Positions 16,099 through 25,307 of a DNA stretch of 39,938 nt are shown in pieces. How positions within the stretch are numbered: the stretch's first letter is position 1; each line of letters starts with the position of its first letter. Source of the DNA: Paludibacteraceae bacterium (GTDB lineage: Bacteria > Bacteroidota > Bacteroidia > Bacteroidales > Paludibacteraceae). The position numbers and the translations under genes are program-made. The notes beneath the pieces are model-generated. The model was not told the origin of the DNA. It ran no database searches and was given only the letters and a program-made list of their open reading frames with translations. The stretch is taken from assembly GCA_024401645.1 (NCBI GenBank), contig JAKSKR010000027.1, positions 1 to 39,938 on the forward strand, written 5' to 3'.

Positions 16099-19000
16099 TT
16101 AGTAGTTCTCAATCTGGTTTGCGTTTTCCGATGTAATCTTAATGTCTTTTGCTGCGGCTCTCTGCTTTTTAGCTTCCTTACGCTTCTGTACCTTAACACC
16201 AGTGAAGGCGAAACCACAGTACATTACTGGCACGAACACCAAGGTAAGGATGGCCGATACGGTAAGACCACCAATTACGGCAACACCCATTGGACGCCAC
16301 ATTTCGGCACCTTCACCTGTACCAATTGCCATAGGAATCATACCCAAGATGGTGGTGAGGGTTGTCATGACTACCGGACGCAAACGGCTCTTACCACCAT
16401 GAACTACAGCTTCCATAATGTTCATGCCACGTTCACGGTTAAGGTTGATGTAGTCGACCAACACAATACCGTTCTTCACAACGATACCGATCAACATAAT
16501 CGCACCAATTGCCGACATTACGTTCAATGTTTCACCAGCAATCAACAAACCAATGATGACGCCCGAGAAGGCGAACAACAAGGTCATCATGTTGATGAAT
16601 GGGTAAGTCAAGCTTTCAAATTCACCGGCCATAACCACGAATACGAGAACCAAGATAAGGAGACCGAGACCGCCCAAGCTCTTGAACGCGTCTTGCTGGT
16701 CTTCGAAGTTACCCGAAATCTTGATGTCGAAACCTTGTGGAAGATCCATCTTTTCAATCACGTCTTGTGCCTTTGCAACCACTGAACCCATGTCGGCTTC
16801 CTGCGAGTTGATGATGGCACTTACGGTGTTGATACGTTCACGGTCCTTACGGTCAATGGTTGGTGGGTTCTGGCTTTCAACAACCTTACCAACTTCCTTA
16901 ACACGTACGCCTTGGCCAAGCTGGTTGTAGATGGTGATGTTTTCAATGTCTTCAATGCTTGTACGGCTTTCAGGCTCGTACATCACCTTAATGTCATATT
17001 CGTCACCATCTTCACGGAAGTAAGATGCGGTTGCACCGTTAATGCGGTAACGCAAAGCGGCAGCAGCTGTACCTACGTTCAAGTAGTGAAGGGCAAGCTT
17101 TTCGCGGTCGAAGTCTACGCGATACTCTGGTTGGTATTCGCTTCGGCTGATGCGGGCTTCGGTACAACCCTTAATTGCAAGCAACGAGTCTTTGAAGGCA
17201 TTCGCCAACTTGTCTGATGCGTCGAAGTCGTAACCGTAAATTTCGAAGTCAACCTTAGCTTCACCACCCATGCTCATACCACCACCAAGGGTTACCTGTG
17301 TCTTCTTGAATTCTGGGTAGAGTTTCAAGTCTTCACGCATAAGGTTACAGATGGTTTCCAAGCTGCGAGCCTTGTGGCCAGGCTTCTTCTTTTCAACCTC
17401 TTCCTGACGTACGTTGATGCTGTACAACGACATGTTGAAAGTGATGAGGTAGTTACCGTTATCTTGAAGTGAAGCGAATGTGTTGTCGGTACTTGCCTGA
17501 CCTACGCTGTAGTTTGCAACGCGAAGTTCAGGGTACTTGTCCATCCATTCGTGAACAATCTTCTGACCATAGCTGTTTGAAGTGGACTTGCTGGTACCGT
17601 TTGGCAATTCCAATACAACCTTTACACGGCCGTTATCTTGTGTTGGCATGAACGATGAACCAACGAAACGGGCAATGTAGATTGAGAAGATGAAGAAACC
17701 CAAACATGCAAGCACTACAATCTTCTTGTGGGTTACGGCATAGCCTAGAAGGGCTGCGTAACCGTTGTCGAGTGCGTCGAGCGCCTTGTTGATAGGCTTG
17801 AAGATGATTTGGAAGACCTTGCTTTCCTTTTCGTCGCGCTTGTCTTGCAACAAGTGTGCGCAAAGCATTGGTGTAAGAGTCAATGCACAGATGATTGACA
17901 CAATCATGATGATGCTGACCATCCAACCCAACTCACGGAACAATACACCCATCTGGCCGGTTACCATGGTCAAAGGCATGAACACGGCAAGCAAGGTGAG
18001 GGTAGAGGCAATAACGGAAAGCGCAACCTCGTTGGTACCGTGAATGGCCGCCTGTTTCGGCTCGGCACCTCGTTCTATGTGTTTCATTACGTTTTCCAGT
18101 ACCACAATGGCATCGTCCACCACCATACCAATTGCAATTGACAATGCCGACATGGAAATGATGTTCAATGAAGAGTCTACCGCAAACAGGTAGATGAATG
18201 AACCTACCAACGAAAGCGGAATGGTTAGCAAGATGATGAGGGCGGCACGCCACTTACCCAAGAAGATGATAACCACGAGTGATACGAATATCAATGCGTC
18301 GCGAATGGTGTCGTACAAGCTCTGAATGGTGTTCTTAATGTTGTCGGAAGTGTTGACAATGACGCCCAACTTAACGTCACTTGGCAAGTTCTTCTGCAAG
18401 TGAGGCATCATAGCGGCAACCTTGTCTGAAATTTGTACCGAGTTTGCACCGCTCTGTTTCTGGACGATGATCATACCACCTTCCTTACCGTTGTTGTAGG
18501 CGCTCTGTGTGCGTTCCTCAATTGAGTCGTCAACGCGGGCAACGTCGCGCAAGCGTACAATGGCACCGTTCTTTGCGCTGATGACTAGGTTCTCCATTTC
18601 TTTAGGGTCGTTATATTCACCTTCTACACGTAGGTTGAAGGTCTTTGAACCCAAGTCGAACAAACCGCCTGAAACGTTACGGTTTTCTGCACCGATGAGG
18701 GCGCTGATGGTTTCCGACGAAATGCCGTAAGCTTCAATCTTCTGTGGATTTACGTAAACGTGTACTTCACGCTTTGGTGCACCGGCAATACTTACTGTAC
18801 CCACACCGTCTACACGTGCCAACGGGTTTGCAACACCATCGTCCAAAATCTTGTAGAGGGCTGGCATACTTTGGCCAGCCTGTACACTCATCATCATGAT
18901 CGGAATCATGTCGGTGGTGAACTTGAATAGGAATGGGGTGTTACATTCGTCTGGCAATGCCGACGTAACCATGTCCAGTTTGTCGCGGACGTTGTTGGTC

Positions 19001-19311
19001 AATACGTCGATGTCGTAACCGTATTCAAACTCAATGGTAATCACACTGATGTTTTCCTTTGACTTTGATGTCAAGTGCTTCAGGTGTTCTACAGAGTTCA
19101 ATGTGTTTTCGAGCGGACGTGTTACGTTCTGCTCAATATCGTCGGCACTTGCACCTCCGTAAGTCGTAATTACCATGATGGTATTTGACTCGATGTCTGG
19201 GTACAAGTCAATTGGCAATTTTAAGAATGAAACGATACCCAATATGGCTACTGCTACGAAACAGAGCGACACCAGGATAGGTCGTTTCACGGAACTTTCG
19301 TATATACTCAT
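16099..19311 (-). CDS. RND efflux pump inner-membrane transporter (AcrB/HAE1-like)
   Basis: This 1070-residue proton-driven exporter has the full RND layout: TM1 at about 12-30, a large periplasmic loop, TM2-6 at about 335-490, a second loop, and TM8-12 near the C-terminus. The proton-relay Asp pair is D399/D400 in GMVVDDAIVVLENV, and the matching Lys lies in IGIVVKNGIVLVDYIN. YPDIESNTIMVITTYGGAS near the start is typical of the family. It exports drugs, bile salts or other toxic compounds through the tripartite complex with the adaptor and TolC-like proteins encoded upstream. The Lys/Arg-rich C-terminal tail is cytoplasmic. It is the fourth gene of the TetR-TolC-adaptor-pump-PII unit. Confidence 0.96.
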   Translation of the reverse strand: MSIYESSVKRPILVSLCFVAVAILGIVSFLKLPIDLYPDIESNTIMVITTYGGASADDIEQNVTRPLENTLNSVEHLKHLTSKSKENISVITIEFEYGYDIDVLTNNVRDKLDMVTSALPDECNTPFLFKFTTDMIPIMMMSVQAGQSMPALYKILDDGVANPLARVDGVGTVSIAGAPKREVHVYVNPQKIEAYGISSETISALIGAENRNVSGGLFDLGSKTFNLRVEGEYNDPKEMENLVISAKNGAIVRLRDVARVDDSIEERTQSAYNNGKEGGMIIVQKQSGANSVQISDKVAAMMPHLQKNLPSDVKLGVIVNTSDNIKNTIQSLYDTIRDALIFVSLVVIIFLGKWRAALIILLTIPLSLVGSFIYLFAVDSSLNIISMSALSIAIGMVVDDAIVVLENVMKHIERGAEPKQAAIHGTNEVALSVIASTLTLLAVFMPLTMVTGQMGVLFRELGWMVSIIMIVSIICALTLTPMLCAHLLQDKRDEKESKVFQIIFKPINKALDALDNGYAALLGYAVTHKKIVVLACLGFFIFSIYIARFVGSSFMPTQDNGRVKVVLELPNGTSKSTSNSYGQKIVHEWMDKYPELRVANYSVGQASTDNTFASLQDNGNYLITFNMSLYSINVRQEEVEKKKPGHKARSLETICNLMREDLKLYPEFKKTQVTLGGGMSMGGEAKVDFEIYGYDFDASDKLANAFKDSLLAIKGCTEARISRSEYQPEYRVDFDREKLALHYLNVGTAAAALRYRINGATASYFREDGDEYDIKVMYEPESRTSIEDIENITIYNQLGQGVRVKEVGKVVESQNPPTIDRKDRERINTVSAIINSQEADMGSVVAKAQDVIEKMDLPQGFDIKISGNFEDQQDAFKSLGGLGLLILVLVFVVMAGEFESLTYPFINMMTLLFAFSGVIIGLLIAGETLNVMSAIGAIMLIGIVVKNGIVLVDYINLNRERGMNIMEAVVHGGKSRLRPVVMTTLTTILGMIPMAIGTGEGAEMWRPMGVAVIGGLTVSAILTLVFVPVMYCGFAFTGVKVQKRKEAKKQRAAAKDIKITSENANQIENY

Positions 19312-19351
19312 TTCTTTAAAGTCTTTAAGTTCGTGGTTTAGTGGGGTGTTA

Positions 19352-20416
19352 TTACTTCAATTGCTTTGCAATTAGGTTAACTTCAGCGCCATCGGTCAAT
19401 TTAGCCAAACCTGCTACTACAACCATTGCGCCGTTTTCTACGCCACTCTTAATTTCAATCTTGTCGCCAATAATGCGGCCAGTTTCAACCTTGCTGTAGT
19501 AAACCTTGCCGTTCTTGTAAACGTATACGAAGTGGTCGCCGCTACCCAACTGCTTCTGTACGGCAACGTCTGGTACCAACACGCGGTTAACAGTGCCAAG
19601 GTTGAAGGTTGAACGGGCAAACATACCTGGGCGTACCTTGTTGCCTGGGTTTGAAATGCTGATTTCAACTGGGAATGTGCGGGTTGCAGGGTCAAGTGTA
19701 GGGTAGATGATAGAAACGGAACCCTTGAAGGTCTCGCCCGGAATAGCGTCTACGTTAATCTTAACTGGCTGTCCTTTCTTAATCTTGCTGAAGTTGTCTT
19801 CGCTAACGTTAACCAAAATCTTAACTGGCTGCATCTGGTTGATGGTTACAATGCCCTGGCCACCCTTATACATGTCGCCGCTGTCGTAGTTGCGTTCGGT
19901 AATTACACCGCTGATAGGGGCCTTAAGGTTAACGTTCTCTAAAAGGTTGTTATAGTTTTCCTTCATTACGTCGAGCTGCATCTTCAACTGGTCTACAGCC
20001 TGTTGGCTAACACCACCAGCCTCCTGAAGGGCTTTTGTACGGTTGTAGTCAATTTCGGCCTGAACCATCTGTGTCTTGATGTTGATGAGGCTGGTTTCGT
20101 CCATCTTAACCAACAGCTGGCCTTTCTGCACGTAGTCGCCTACTTCGCAGTAAATCTTAATGATTCGGCCTGGGCTCTGCGATACGATTTCGTTCTTTGC
20201 GAAAGCCTTAACGGTAGAAGTCAATTCTTCCAATTGGTCAACTTTCTGTGCAAAAACGGTATCAATGCTGACGTTTGGCTTTGCGTCTTCAACTTTTACA
20301 GTAGAGTCTTTCTGTTCACCTTCGGTTTTGTTACCTTCCTTGTTGCTAACTCCGCAAGATGCCAATGCAAGAATGGCTGACATGGCAGTAACGTTAAGCA
20401 GTGCTTTTGTGTTCAT
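19352..20416 (-). CDS. RND efflux periplasmic adaptor lipoprotein
   Basis: This 354-residue membrane-fusion protein has a lipobox ILALASC (Cys21), so it is anchored as a lipoprotein. It then has a lipoyl-type domain (VGDYVQKGQLLVKMD), a helical hairpin (about 115-160), a second lipoyl half (LKAPISGVITERNY) and beta-barrel/membrane-proximal domains (about 200-350, RPGMFARSTFNLG). Together these bridge the inner-membrane pump and the outer-membrane channel. It lies 47 bp after the TolC-like gene and 40 bp before the pump gene, in one leftward operon. Confidence 0.94.
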   Translation of the reverse strand: MNTKALLNVTAMSAILALASCGVSNKEGNKTEGEQKDSTVKVEDAKPNVSIDTVFAQKVDQLEELTSTVKAFAKNEIVSQSPGRIIKIYCEVGDYVQKGQLLVKMDETSLINIKTQMVQAEIDYNRTKALQEAGGVSQQAVDQLKMQLDVMKENYNNLLENVNLKAPISGVITERNYDSGDMYKGGQGIVTINQMQPVKILVNVSEDNFSKIKKGQPVKINVDAIPGETFKGSVSIIYPTLDPATRTFPVEISISNPGNKVRPGMFARSTFNLGTVNRVLVPDVAVQKQLGSGDHFVYVYKNGKVYYSKVETGRIIGDKIEIKSGVENGAMVVVAGLAKLTDGAEVNLIAKQLK

Positions 20417-20463
20417 ATGTTCGTATTCTTTTTATTGTTTCTGGAATTTGTTGTGTAATTGTA

Positions 20464-21831
20464 TTACTGAATGTATTGGTTGTAGGCGTTGCCAAGAACT
20501 TCGTCAACTTTGTTCTTTGCCACAATGTAGTCGTAAATAGCCTGCAAGTGGGTAAGTCTAGCATTGGTCAATGCGGTTTCTGAAGATGTAAGCTCTAGGG
20601 TTGTGCCCGAACCTACTTCGAAACGCTTCTGTGCAATTGACAAGCCTTTCTGTGCTGAAGCTACGTTTGCCTTGGTTGAGTTAATGGTCTCAAGGGCAAC
20701 GCGTAGGTTGTTAAGGCTGCTCTGAAGTCCAAGCTTAAGCTTGCGCTTGGTGTCTTCCTTGGTGTACTTCATTTCGTTAACCTGCACTTCTGCTTCCTTC
20801 TGCTTGTAGTAGCGGCTGCCACCCTGGAAGAGTGGGAAGTTTAGTGAGAGGCCTACGGTGCTGTATGGGTTCCAGTCGTTGCCTGTGAAGTCGTTACCCA
20901 TGGCAATCCAGTTATACATTGCGGAAAGCGAAAGGGTAGGGTACCACTGTGCTTTAGTAACAGCAAGCTGTTTTTCCAAAAGGCGGGTGTTGACGTCTAA
21001 TTGGCGCATAACCGGGTTGTCGTTCAATGTGGTGTCGAGGTCGTTCAGGTTAATTTCGCTGAACATCTGTTTCTCGTAGTCTTCCAACGAACCGTCAACC
21101 GTTACAGGGTAGTCGTCTGGCAAACCCATCTGTATTTTTAGGTTGAGGGTTGCAAGCTCAATGCCGCGCTTGGTGGCAATCATGCTAGGTTCAATGCTCT
21201 TAACCTGAACGTCGGCCTGAATGGTGTCGTATTCGCTACCCAAACCGTTCTTGAAACGTGCGCGGGCAATGCGAAGGTTCTCGTTGGCAGTCTTCCAGCC
21301 CTGTTCCAATACCTTGTAGCTGTCTTTTGCGTTCAGCAACTGGTAGTAGGCTTCGGTAATGGTGCTTACCATGTTTATCTTGGTCTGGCGTGCAGTCTCA
21401 CGCTTTGCATTGATGCTTTCTTCGGTCAGCTTGATAGATTTCCAAAGCGGAACGTTTACCAATGGCATACCTGCGTTGAAGCCGGCCGACATGCTGTGGT
21501 TCGAACCCACCTGAATGGTCATGCCGCTCATGCTCATGGTCTGTTTCTTAATGGTGTAGGTGTAGCTGCCTGCAAAATTAAGTTGTGGGTAAAGGTTGCC
21601 TAGGGTCTGCTTCTTAACGTAGTTTGTGCGAAGCACTTCCATACTGTCTACTACTACTGTTGGATTCTGGTCGAGAGCTACTCTGATGGCCTGATCCAAT
21701 GTAAGGTGAATGGTGTCGCCCGATGTCTGCAATTTCTCTTGACAAACAGCAGTGTTGGCACTCAACATGGCAATTAATGCCAATGCACCTTTCTTTGCAA
21801 TGCTTGATGTTTTCATTCTATTTGTTTTCAC
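20464..21831 (-). CDS. TolC-family outer-membrane efflux channel
   Basis: This 455-residue protein has a signal peptide (MKTSSIAKKGALALIAMLSA, cleavage near AVC-QEK) and two homologous OEP repeats. These show the family's long helices and short barrel strands, for example LTLDQAIRVALDQNPTVVVD at the start, then LSLSAMYNWIAMGNDF and VGLSLNFPLFQGG in the second half. It forms the exit duct of the tripartite pump. The start at 21831 gives MKTNRMKTSS; ATG at 21816 is equally plausible. It follows the TetR gene by 35 bp. Confidence 0.93.
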   Translation of the reverse strand: MKTNRMKTSSIAKKGALALIAMLSANTAVCQEKLQTSGDTIHLTLDQAIRVALDQNPTVVVDSMEVLRTNYVKKQTLGNLYPQLNFAGSYTYTIKKQTMSMSGMTIQVGSNHSMSAGFNAGMPLVNVPLWKSIKLTEESINAKRETARQTKINMVSTITEAYYQLLNAKDSYKVLEQGWKTANENLRIARARFKNGLGSEYDTIQADVQVKSIEPSMIATKRGIELATLNLKIQMGLPDDYPVTVDGSLEDYEKQMFSEINLNDLDTTLNDNPVMRQLDVNTRLLEKQLAVTKAQWYPTLSLSAMYNWIAMGNDFTGNDWNPYSTVGLSLNFPLFQGGSRYYKQKEAEVQVNEMKYTKEDTKRKLKLGLQSSLNNLRVALETINSTKANVASAQKGLSIAQKRFEVGSGTTLELTSSETALTNARLTHLQAIYDYIVAKNKVDEVLGNAYNQYIQ

Positions 21832-21866
21832 TCTATTATTTTCTGTAATCTTGATGGCTAACGTTA

Positions 21867-22490
21867 TTATTGGGCGAAAATTGTAGGATTTGTCTTCTCG
21901 TATTCTTCTATTACCTGAAGCCCTTTTAATGTTACAATCCCACGGAACATTATTCCAACAAACATACGCGTCAAATCGTAAAATGAAGCGTCAGGATGGT
22001 CGGTCCTCGATTTTTCTACCATAAACTTGATGGCCTCGTGAAAGGTTGTACTGATGATGGCTGGTGACATTTCGGGTCTGATGAAACCCTCTTTTTGTCC
22101 TTTCGCTAATCTCATTTCCCATTTTACTTGGCGCTCCATCTGTTTTTGCTTGATGTAGTCGCTCGGTATGTCTAATGTTTGAAGTTCTTCAAGGAATTTT
22201 ACGTTTACGTTCTTTAGGTTCTGTTGCATGAACAGTGCGTTCTTCATCATGTAAATGACGATGTTCTCGCTGCTTTCACAAAATTCCTTACACTTTTCGT
22301 CCGAATAGTTGTCCATTAGTTGAACACATTCGAAAACAAGGTTCTTCTTGTCTTTGAAATGCTCGTATATGGTCCTTTTTGAAACACTTAGCGACTCTGC
22401 AATCTCGTCCATTGTAATACTTTTAATGCCGTTCTTAATAAACAGTTTCAAAGCACCTTCAATAATTCGTTGTTTTGCGTCTACGCTCAT
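21867..22490 (-). CDS. TetR-family transcriptional regulator
   Basis: This 207-residue regulator has the TetR N-terminal HTH (about 8-54; KSITMDEIAESLSVSKRTIY then EHFKDKKNLVFE). The helical C-terminal ligand domain is about 60-200. It is the first gene of the efflux operon, so it likely represses the pump unit from the 22491-22699 region until a pump substrate releases it. The divergent RRM gene shares that intergenic space. A -7 element is at 22543-22550. Confidence 0.93.
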   Translation of the reverse strand: MSVDAKQRIIEGALKLFIKNGIKSITMDEIAESLSVSKRTIYEHFKDKKNLVFECVQLMDNYSDEKCKEFCESSENIVIYMMKNALFMQQNLKNVNVKFLEELQTLDIPSDYIKQKQMERQVKWEMRLAKGQKEGFIRPEMSPAIISTTFHEAIKFMVEKSRTDHPDASFYDLTRMFVGIMFRGIVTLKGLQVIEEYEKTNPTIFAQ

Positions 22491-22542
22491 TTTTTTTTTA
22501 TAGTAAATTTTCTTTTAGAAAAACACTTTATCGTTTCGTGTG

Positions 22543-22550
22543 CAAATTTA
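22543..22550 (-). promoter_or_regulatory. -7 element of the TetR/efflux operon
   Basis: On the minus strand this reads TAAATTTG (TAnnTTTG), about 53 bp upstream of the TetR start. The flanking AT-rich region is the natural location for a TetR operator, but I could not pick out a clear palindrome. Confidence 0.55.
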
Positions 22551-22643
22551 GCTATAAAACTGCTAAAACCAAAATAGTTTTCATGGTTTTCGTACTCTAT
22601 AGTGTCCTTTTGGTCGGTTTTTGTGGACTTGTTTTCCCATTCT

Positions 22644-22673
22644 TTGTTTTTCCTTCATTTTGTACTAATTTTG
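22644..22673 (+). promoter_or_regulatory. Promoter of the RRM gene
   Basis: TTG at 22644-22646 and TAATTTTG at 22666-22673, with a 19-bp spacer, fit the Bacteroidota -33/-7 consensus. The start codon is 26 bp downstream. Confidence 0.65.
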
Positions 22674-22699
22674 GGAGTGAATTGTAATTATATAGGTGT

Positions 22700-22936
22700 A
22701 TGAAACTCTTTGTAGGAAATCTCGATTTCTCGGTTCAAGAAGACGAGTTGAAGGCGTTGTTCTCGGCGCACGGACCTGTTACTAAAGTGAAGATTGTAAC
22801 TGACCGTAATACTGGTAAGCCTAAAGGCTTCGCATTCTTGGAGTACGATGACGATGTGGCTGCCATTAAGTCGATGTACGACTTGAACGATACCGAGTTC
22901 AAGGGACGCAAAATTCAGGTTAGGGAGAAAGAGTGA
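22700..22936 (+). CDS. RNA-binding protein with a single RRM domain
   Basis: This 78-residue protein is one RNA-recognition motif: RNP2 is LFVGNL (3-8) and RNP1 is KGFAFLEY (about 42-49), with the usual babbab order. Small RRM proteins are abundant RNA chaperones or regulators in Bacteroidota. Most carry a basic or Gly-rich tail, but this one ends right after the domain (KIQVREKE). It is transcribed alone from its own promoter. The RNA targets are unknown. Confidence 0.93.
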   Translation: MKLFVGNLDFSVQEDELKALFSAHGPVTKVKIVTDRNTGKPKGFAFLEYDDDVAAIKSMYDLNDTEFKGRKIQVREKE

Positions 22937-23020
22937 AATCTGCTACCTATATATAATGTGTGGTCAATGTGCCGGTTTGGCCCCTTTTTGCTGTTTTGTT
23001 AATAAAATGCGCTGTAAATC

Positions 23021-23053
23021 TTGCGTTAAAGCAATTGCCACTCTTTATTTTTG
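23021..23053 (+). promoter_or_regulatory. Promoter of the TPR-lipoprotein-aroE unit
   Basis: TTG at 23021-23023 and TATTTTTG at 23046-23053 (22-bp spacer) fit -33/-7. The start codon follows 39 bp later. Between them is an imperfect repeat, ATCTGCATTGCAGAT, a 15-bp palindrome-like sequence that may be an operator or a leader hairpin. Confidence 0.55.
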
Positions 23054-23092
23054 TATCTCAAAATATCTGCATTGCAGATTATAGAGATATAA

Positions 23093-24505
23093 ATGGCTTT
23101 CAACGATTCGAATAACAATCAACCCGACCCGCAGTTACTGCAGGTGTTGCAGCGCTACGAAAAAGCGTTGAATGGAGAATCGTGTGGCTATTTCGATGAG
23201 GAAGATTTGGAAGACATTTTCGACTATTATGCCGACCGTCAAATGATTACCGAGGCCGACAAGGCCATCAATTTCGCCCTACAGTTTCATCCGGCTAGCG
23301 TACCATTAAAGGCTAGGCTGGTTCGCTTGCTCATTATGCAAGACCGGCAGACGGCTGCTGCAAAATTGTTGCACACGCTGCTGCAGTTAGAACCCGAGAA
23401 CGTTGACGTCTTGCTTTGCCAAGCCGACTTGTACCTGTACGACGGCAAGAACGACGATGCTAAACGCATATTCAAGAAGTTAGTCTTGCATCCGGTTGGT
23501 CGTGTCGACGAAATTTGTCTTTCCATTGGCTTCATTTATTTCGACCATAAGATGTATGCCGAGGCTAGGACTTTCCTCTCTCACGGCTATTCGCATGGCG
23601 GACAGCGCAACTACGACCTATGTTTCCAGTTGGCTGTTTGTAACGAACAACTCGGATTCTCTGACGAGGCCATCCGAATTTACAATATCATTCTCGACCA
23701 CGATCCTTATTCTAACGATGCTTGGTTCAACTTGGGCCAAATCTACTTTATGCGTGGTCAGTACGACGAGGCGCTTGAGGCTTACGACTATGCGTCTATT
23801 ACCGGAAAGGACGATTTCCAGGCCTTTTTGCAGATAGCACACTGCTATTTCCAGAAAGAGTCGTACCAAAAGGCACTCGAAGCCTACCAGAACTACTCGA
23901 AGCGTTCCAACGACCAGTCTGCACCTATCCATATCTTCATGGGTGAGTGCTACGAACAGATGGAAAACCTCGCCGAGGCCTACCGCCTGTTTGAGAAGGC
24001 TACGGTCATCGATCCCGAGAACCCCGACGGATGGGCAGGCATGTGCATCTGCCTAATGGACTCGAACAAGTACCACGAGGCATTGCCGCTCATACAGAAG
24101 GCCATACGCATCAATTCCGAGGTGGGTAGCTATTGGGTCTATTTGGGCGACATCTACGAGAACCTCAACGAACTTCAGTTGGCGCTCAATGCCTACTTCC
24201 ATGCACAGATATACTTTACCGATTCTGCAGAAATCAATGCATCAATTGGCGAGATTTATGTTTACTTGGGCAATTTCGAGGCGGCGTTGTCTTATCTTTT
24301 GAAGGCAAAGGCGTCTTCTTCAACCATCGAAGAGTTGCCATTGCTTTTGGCTATTTGTTTCTATAAGTTAGGTCAAGTCGACCAGGCGAGCGATCACCTT
24401 ACCTTGGCCATTTTGAAGAAACAGGAAAACGAGAAGGCCTTCTTCGAACTTTGTCCTGAAGCGAAGGAAGACCCTCACTTTACGAATTTTAATCACGAAA
24501 ACTGA
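23093..24505 (+). CDS. Tetratricopeptide repeat protein (470 aa)
   Basis: This cytoplasmic protein is made almost wholly of TPR helices. Characteristic segments include SNDAWFNLGQIYFMRGQYDE, DDFQAFLQIAHCYFQKESYQ, PENPDGWAGMCICLMDSNKY, and repeated Ala/Tyr/Leu spacing at 34-residue intervals from about residue 40 to 440. There is no signal peptide. TPR proteins act as scaffolds for partner proteins; the partner is unknown. The gene is followed after 13 bp by a lipoprotein gene and then aroE, forming one operon. The acidic C-terminus ends in FNHEN. Confidence 0.9.
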   Translation: MAFNDSNNNQPDPQLLQVLQRYEKALNGESCGYFDEEDLEDIFDYYADRQMITEADKAINFALQFHPASVPLKARLVRLLIMQDRQTAAAKLLHTLLQLEPENVDVLLCQADLYLYDGKNDDAKRIFKKLVLHPVGRVDEICLSIGFIYFDHKMYAEARTFLSHGYSHGGQRNYDLCFQLAVCNEQLGFSDEAIRIYNIILDHDPYSNDAWFNLGQIYFMRGQYDEALEAYDYASITGKDDFQAFLQIAHCYFQKESYQKALEAYQNYSKRSNDQSAPIHIFMGECYEQMENLAEAYRLFEKATVIDPENPDGWAGMCICLMDSNKYHEALPLIQKAIRINSEVGSYWVYLGDIYENLNELQLALNAYFHAQIYFTDSAEINASIGEIYVYLGNFEAALSYLLKAKASSSTIEELPLLLAICFYKLGQVDQASDHLTLAILKKQENEKAFFELCPEAKEDPHFTNFNHEN

Positions 24506-24518
24506 TTTTAATAAGAAT

Positions 24519-25304
24519 ATGCAAATGTCTGGTATCATCAAGCGTTTGGCCTCAATGGCGGTTGCAGCAGGTGCTGTGGCTATGAGTTTGGTGTCGTGCG
24601 ACGAAGGTTCGCACGATTACTATTACTTGGCAGTAAACCAAACCAGTCGTCCGGTTTACTTGTCTTACCGTGTTGCCAACGACTACGAAACTTACTTCGA
24701 CACTTTGTATCCGGGCCAGACCGACACCTTAAGTTATCGTGGCGGTGTTTCAGGCGACGATGTTTGGGACATAGAAACATCGGCAGAAATTTACCAGTTG
24801 TCGGCAATAGAAGGCTCGTTGTTCGACTCGGCCTACTCCGACAATTTGCGTAAGCGTTCGTTGTGGAGTCCTGTTGCCGACAATGGCGGCATTGGTGTCT
24901 TCACCCTTAACATCACCCCCGACATGTTCCCCTTAAAGAAACAGTACTACGTTTACAGAATACTGAACAATACGGGACTTGAATTCAGCTGCTCGGTTTC
25001 GGGCTACTTTGGCAAGACCAATGTCACCATTCCCAACGGTACCGAGTTCAACAGTCTAATGGTGGCTCCATACTATACCGAAAAGAGCCGTTGCGTGCAC
25101 GACTTGTACGACTCGCTGTCGGTAACGTCGAAGGTGAGCCAAATGTTGTTGTCTAACTTGTCGTGGAACAACGGAACCGACACCATTTATTCTGCTAATT
25201 TCAATCCAAACCGTCGTTCTTCTTGGCAGTTCATTCCAACCGTCATCAACAGCGACAGTGTTGGCATGTACATCCTTCATTTAACAACAAAAACGCTTGA
25301 ATAA
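24519..25304 (+). CDS. Lipoprotein of unknown function (261 aa)
   Basis: This protein has a signal peptide with lipobox SLVSC (Cys27) followed by an acidic segment (DEGSHD), which in Bacteroidota can promote surface exposure. The mature part is beta-rich with many Tyr/Ser/Asp residues (VYLSYRVANDYETYF, NITPDMFPLKKQYYV). I do not recognise a domain family. It sits 13 bp after the TPR gene and 3 bp before aroE, so it is clearly in that operon. ATG at 24525 (MSGIIKR) is a possible alternative start. Confidence 0.82.
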   Translation: MQMSGIIKRLASMAVAAGAVAMSLVSCDEGSHDYYYLAVNQTSRPVYLSYRVANDYETYFDTLYPGQTDTLSYRGGVSGDDVWDIETSAEIYQLSAIEGSLFDSAYSDNLRKRSLWSPVADNGGIGVFTLNITPDMFPLKKQYYVYRILNNTGLEFSCSVSGYFGKTNVTIPNGTEFNSLMVAPYYTEKSRCVHDLYDSLSVTSKVSQMLLSNLSWNNGTDTIYSANFNPNRRSSWQFIPTVINSDSVGMYILHLTTKTLE

Positions 25305-25307
25305 GAT

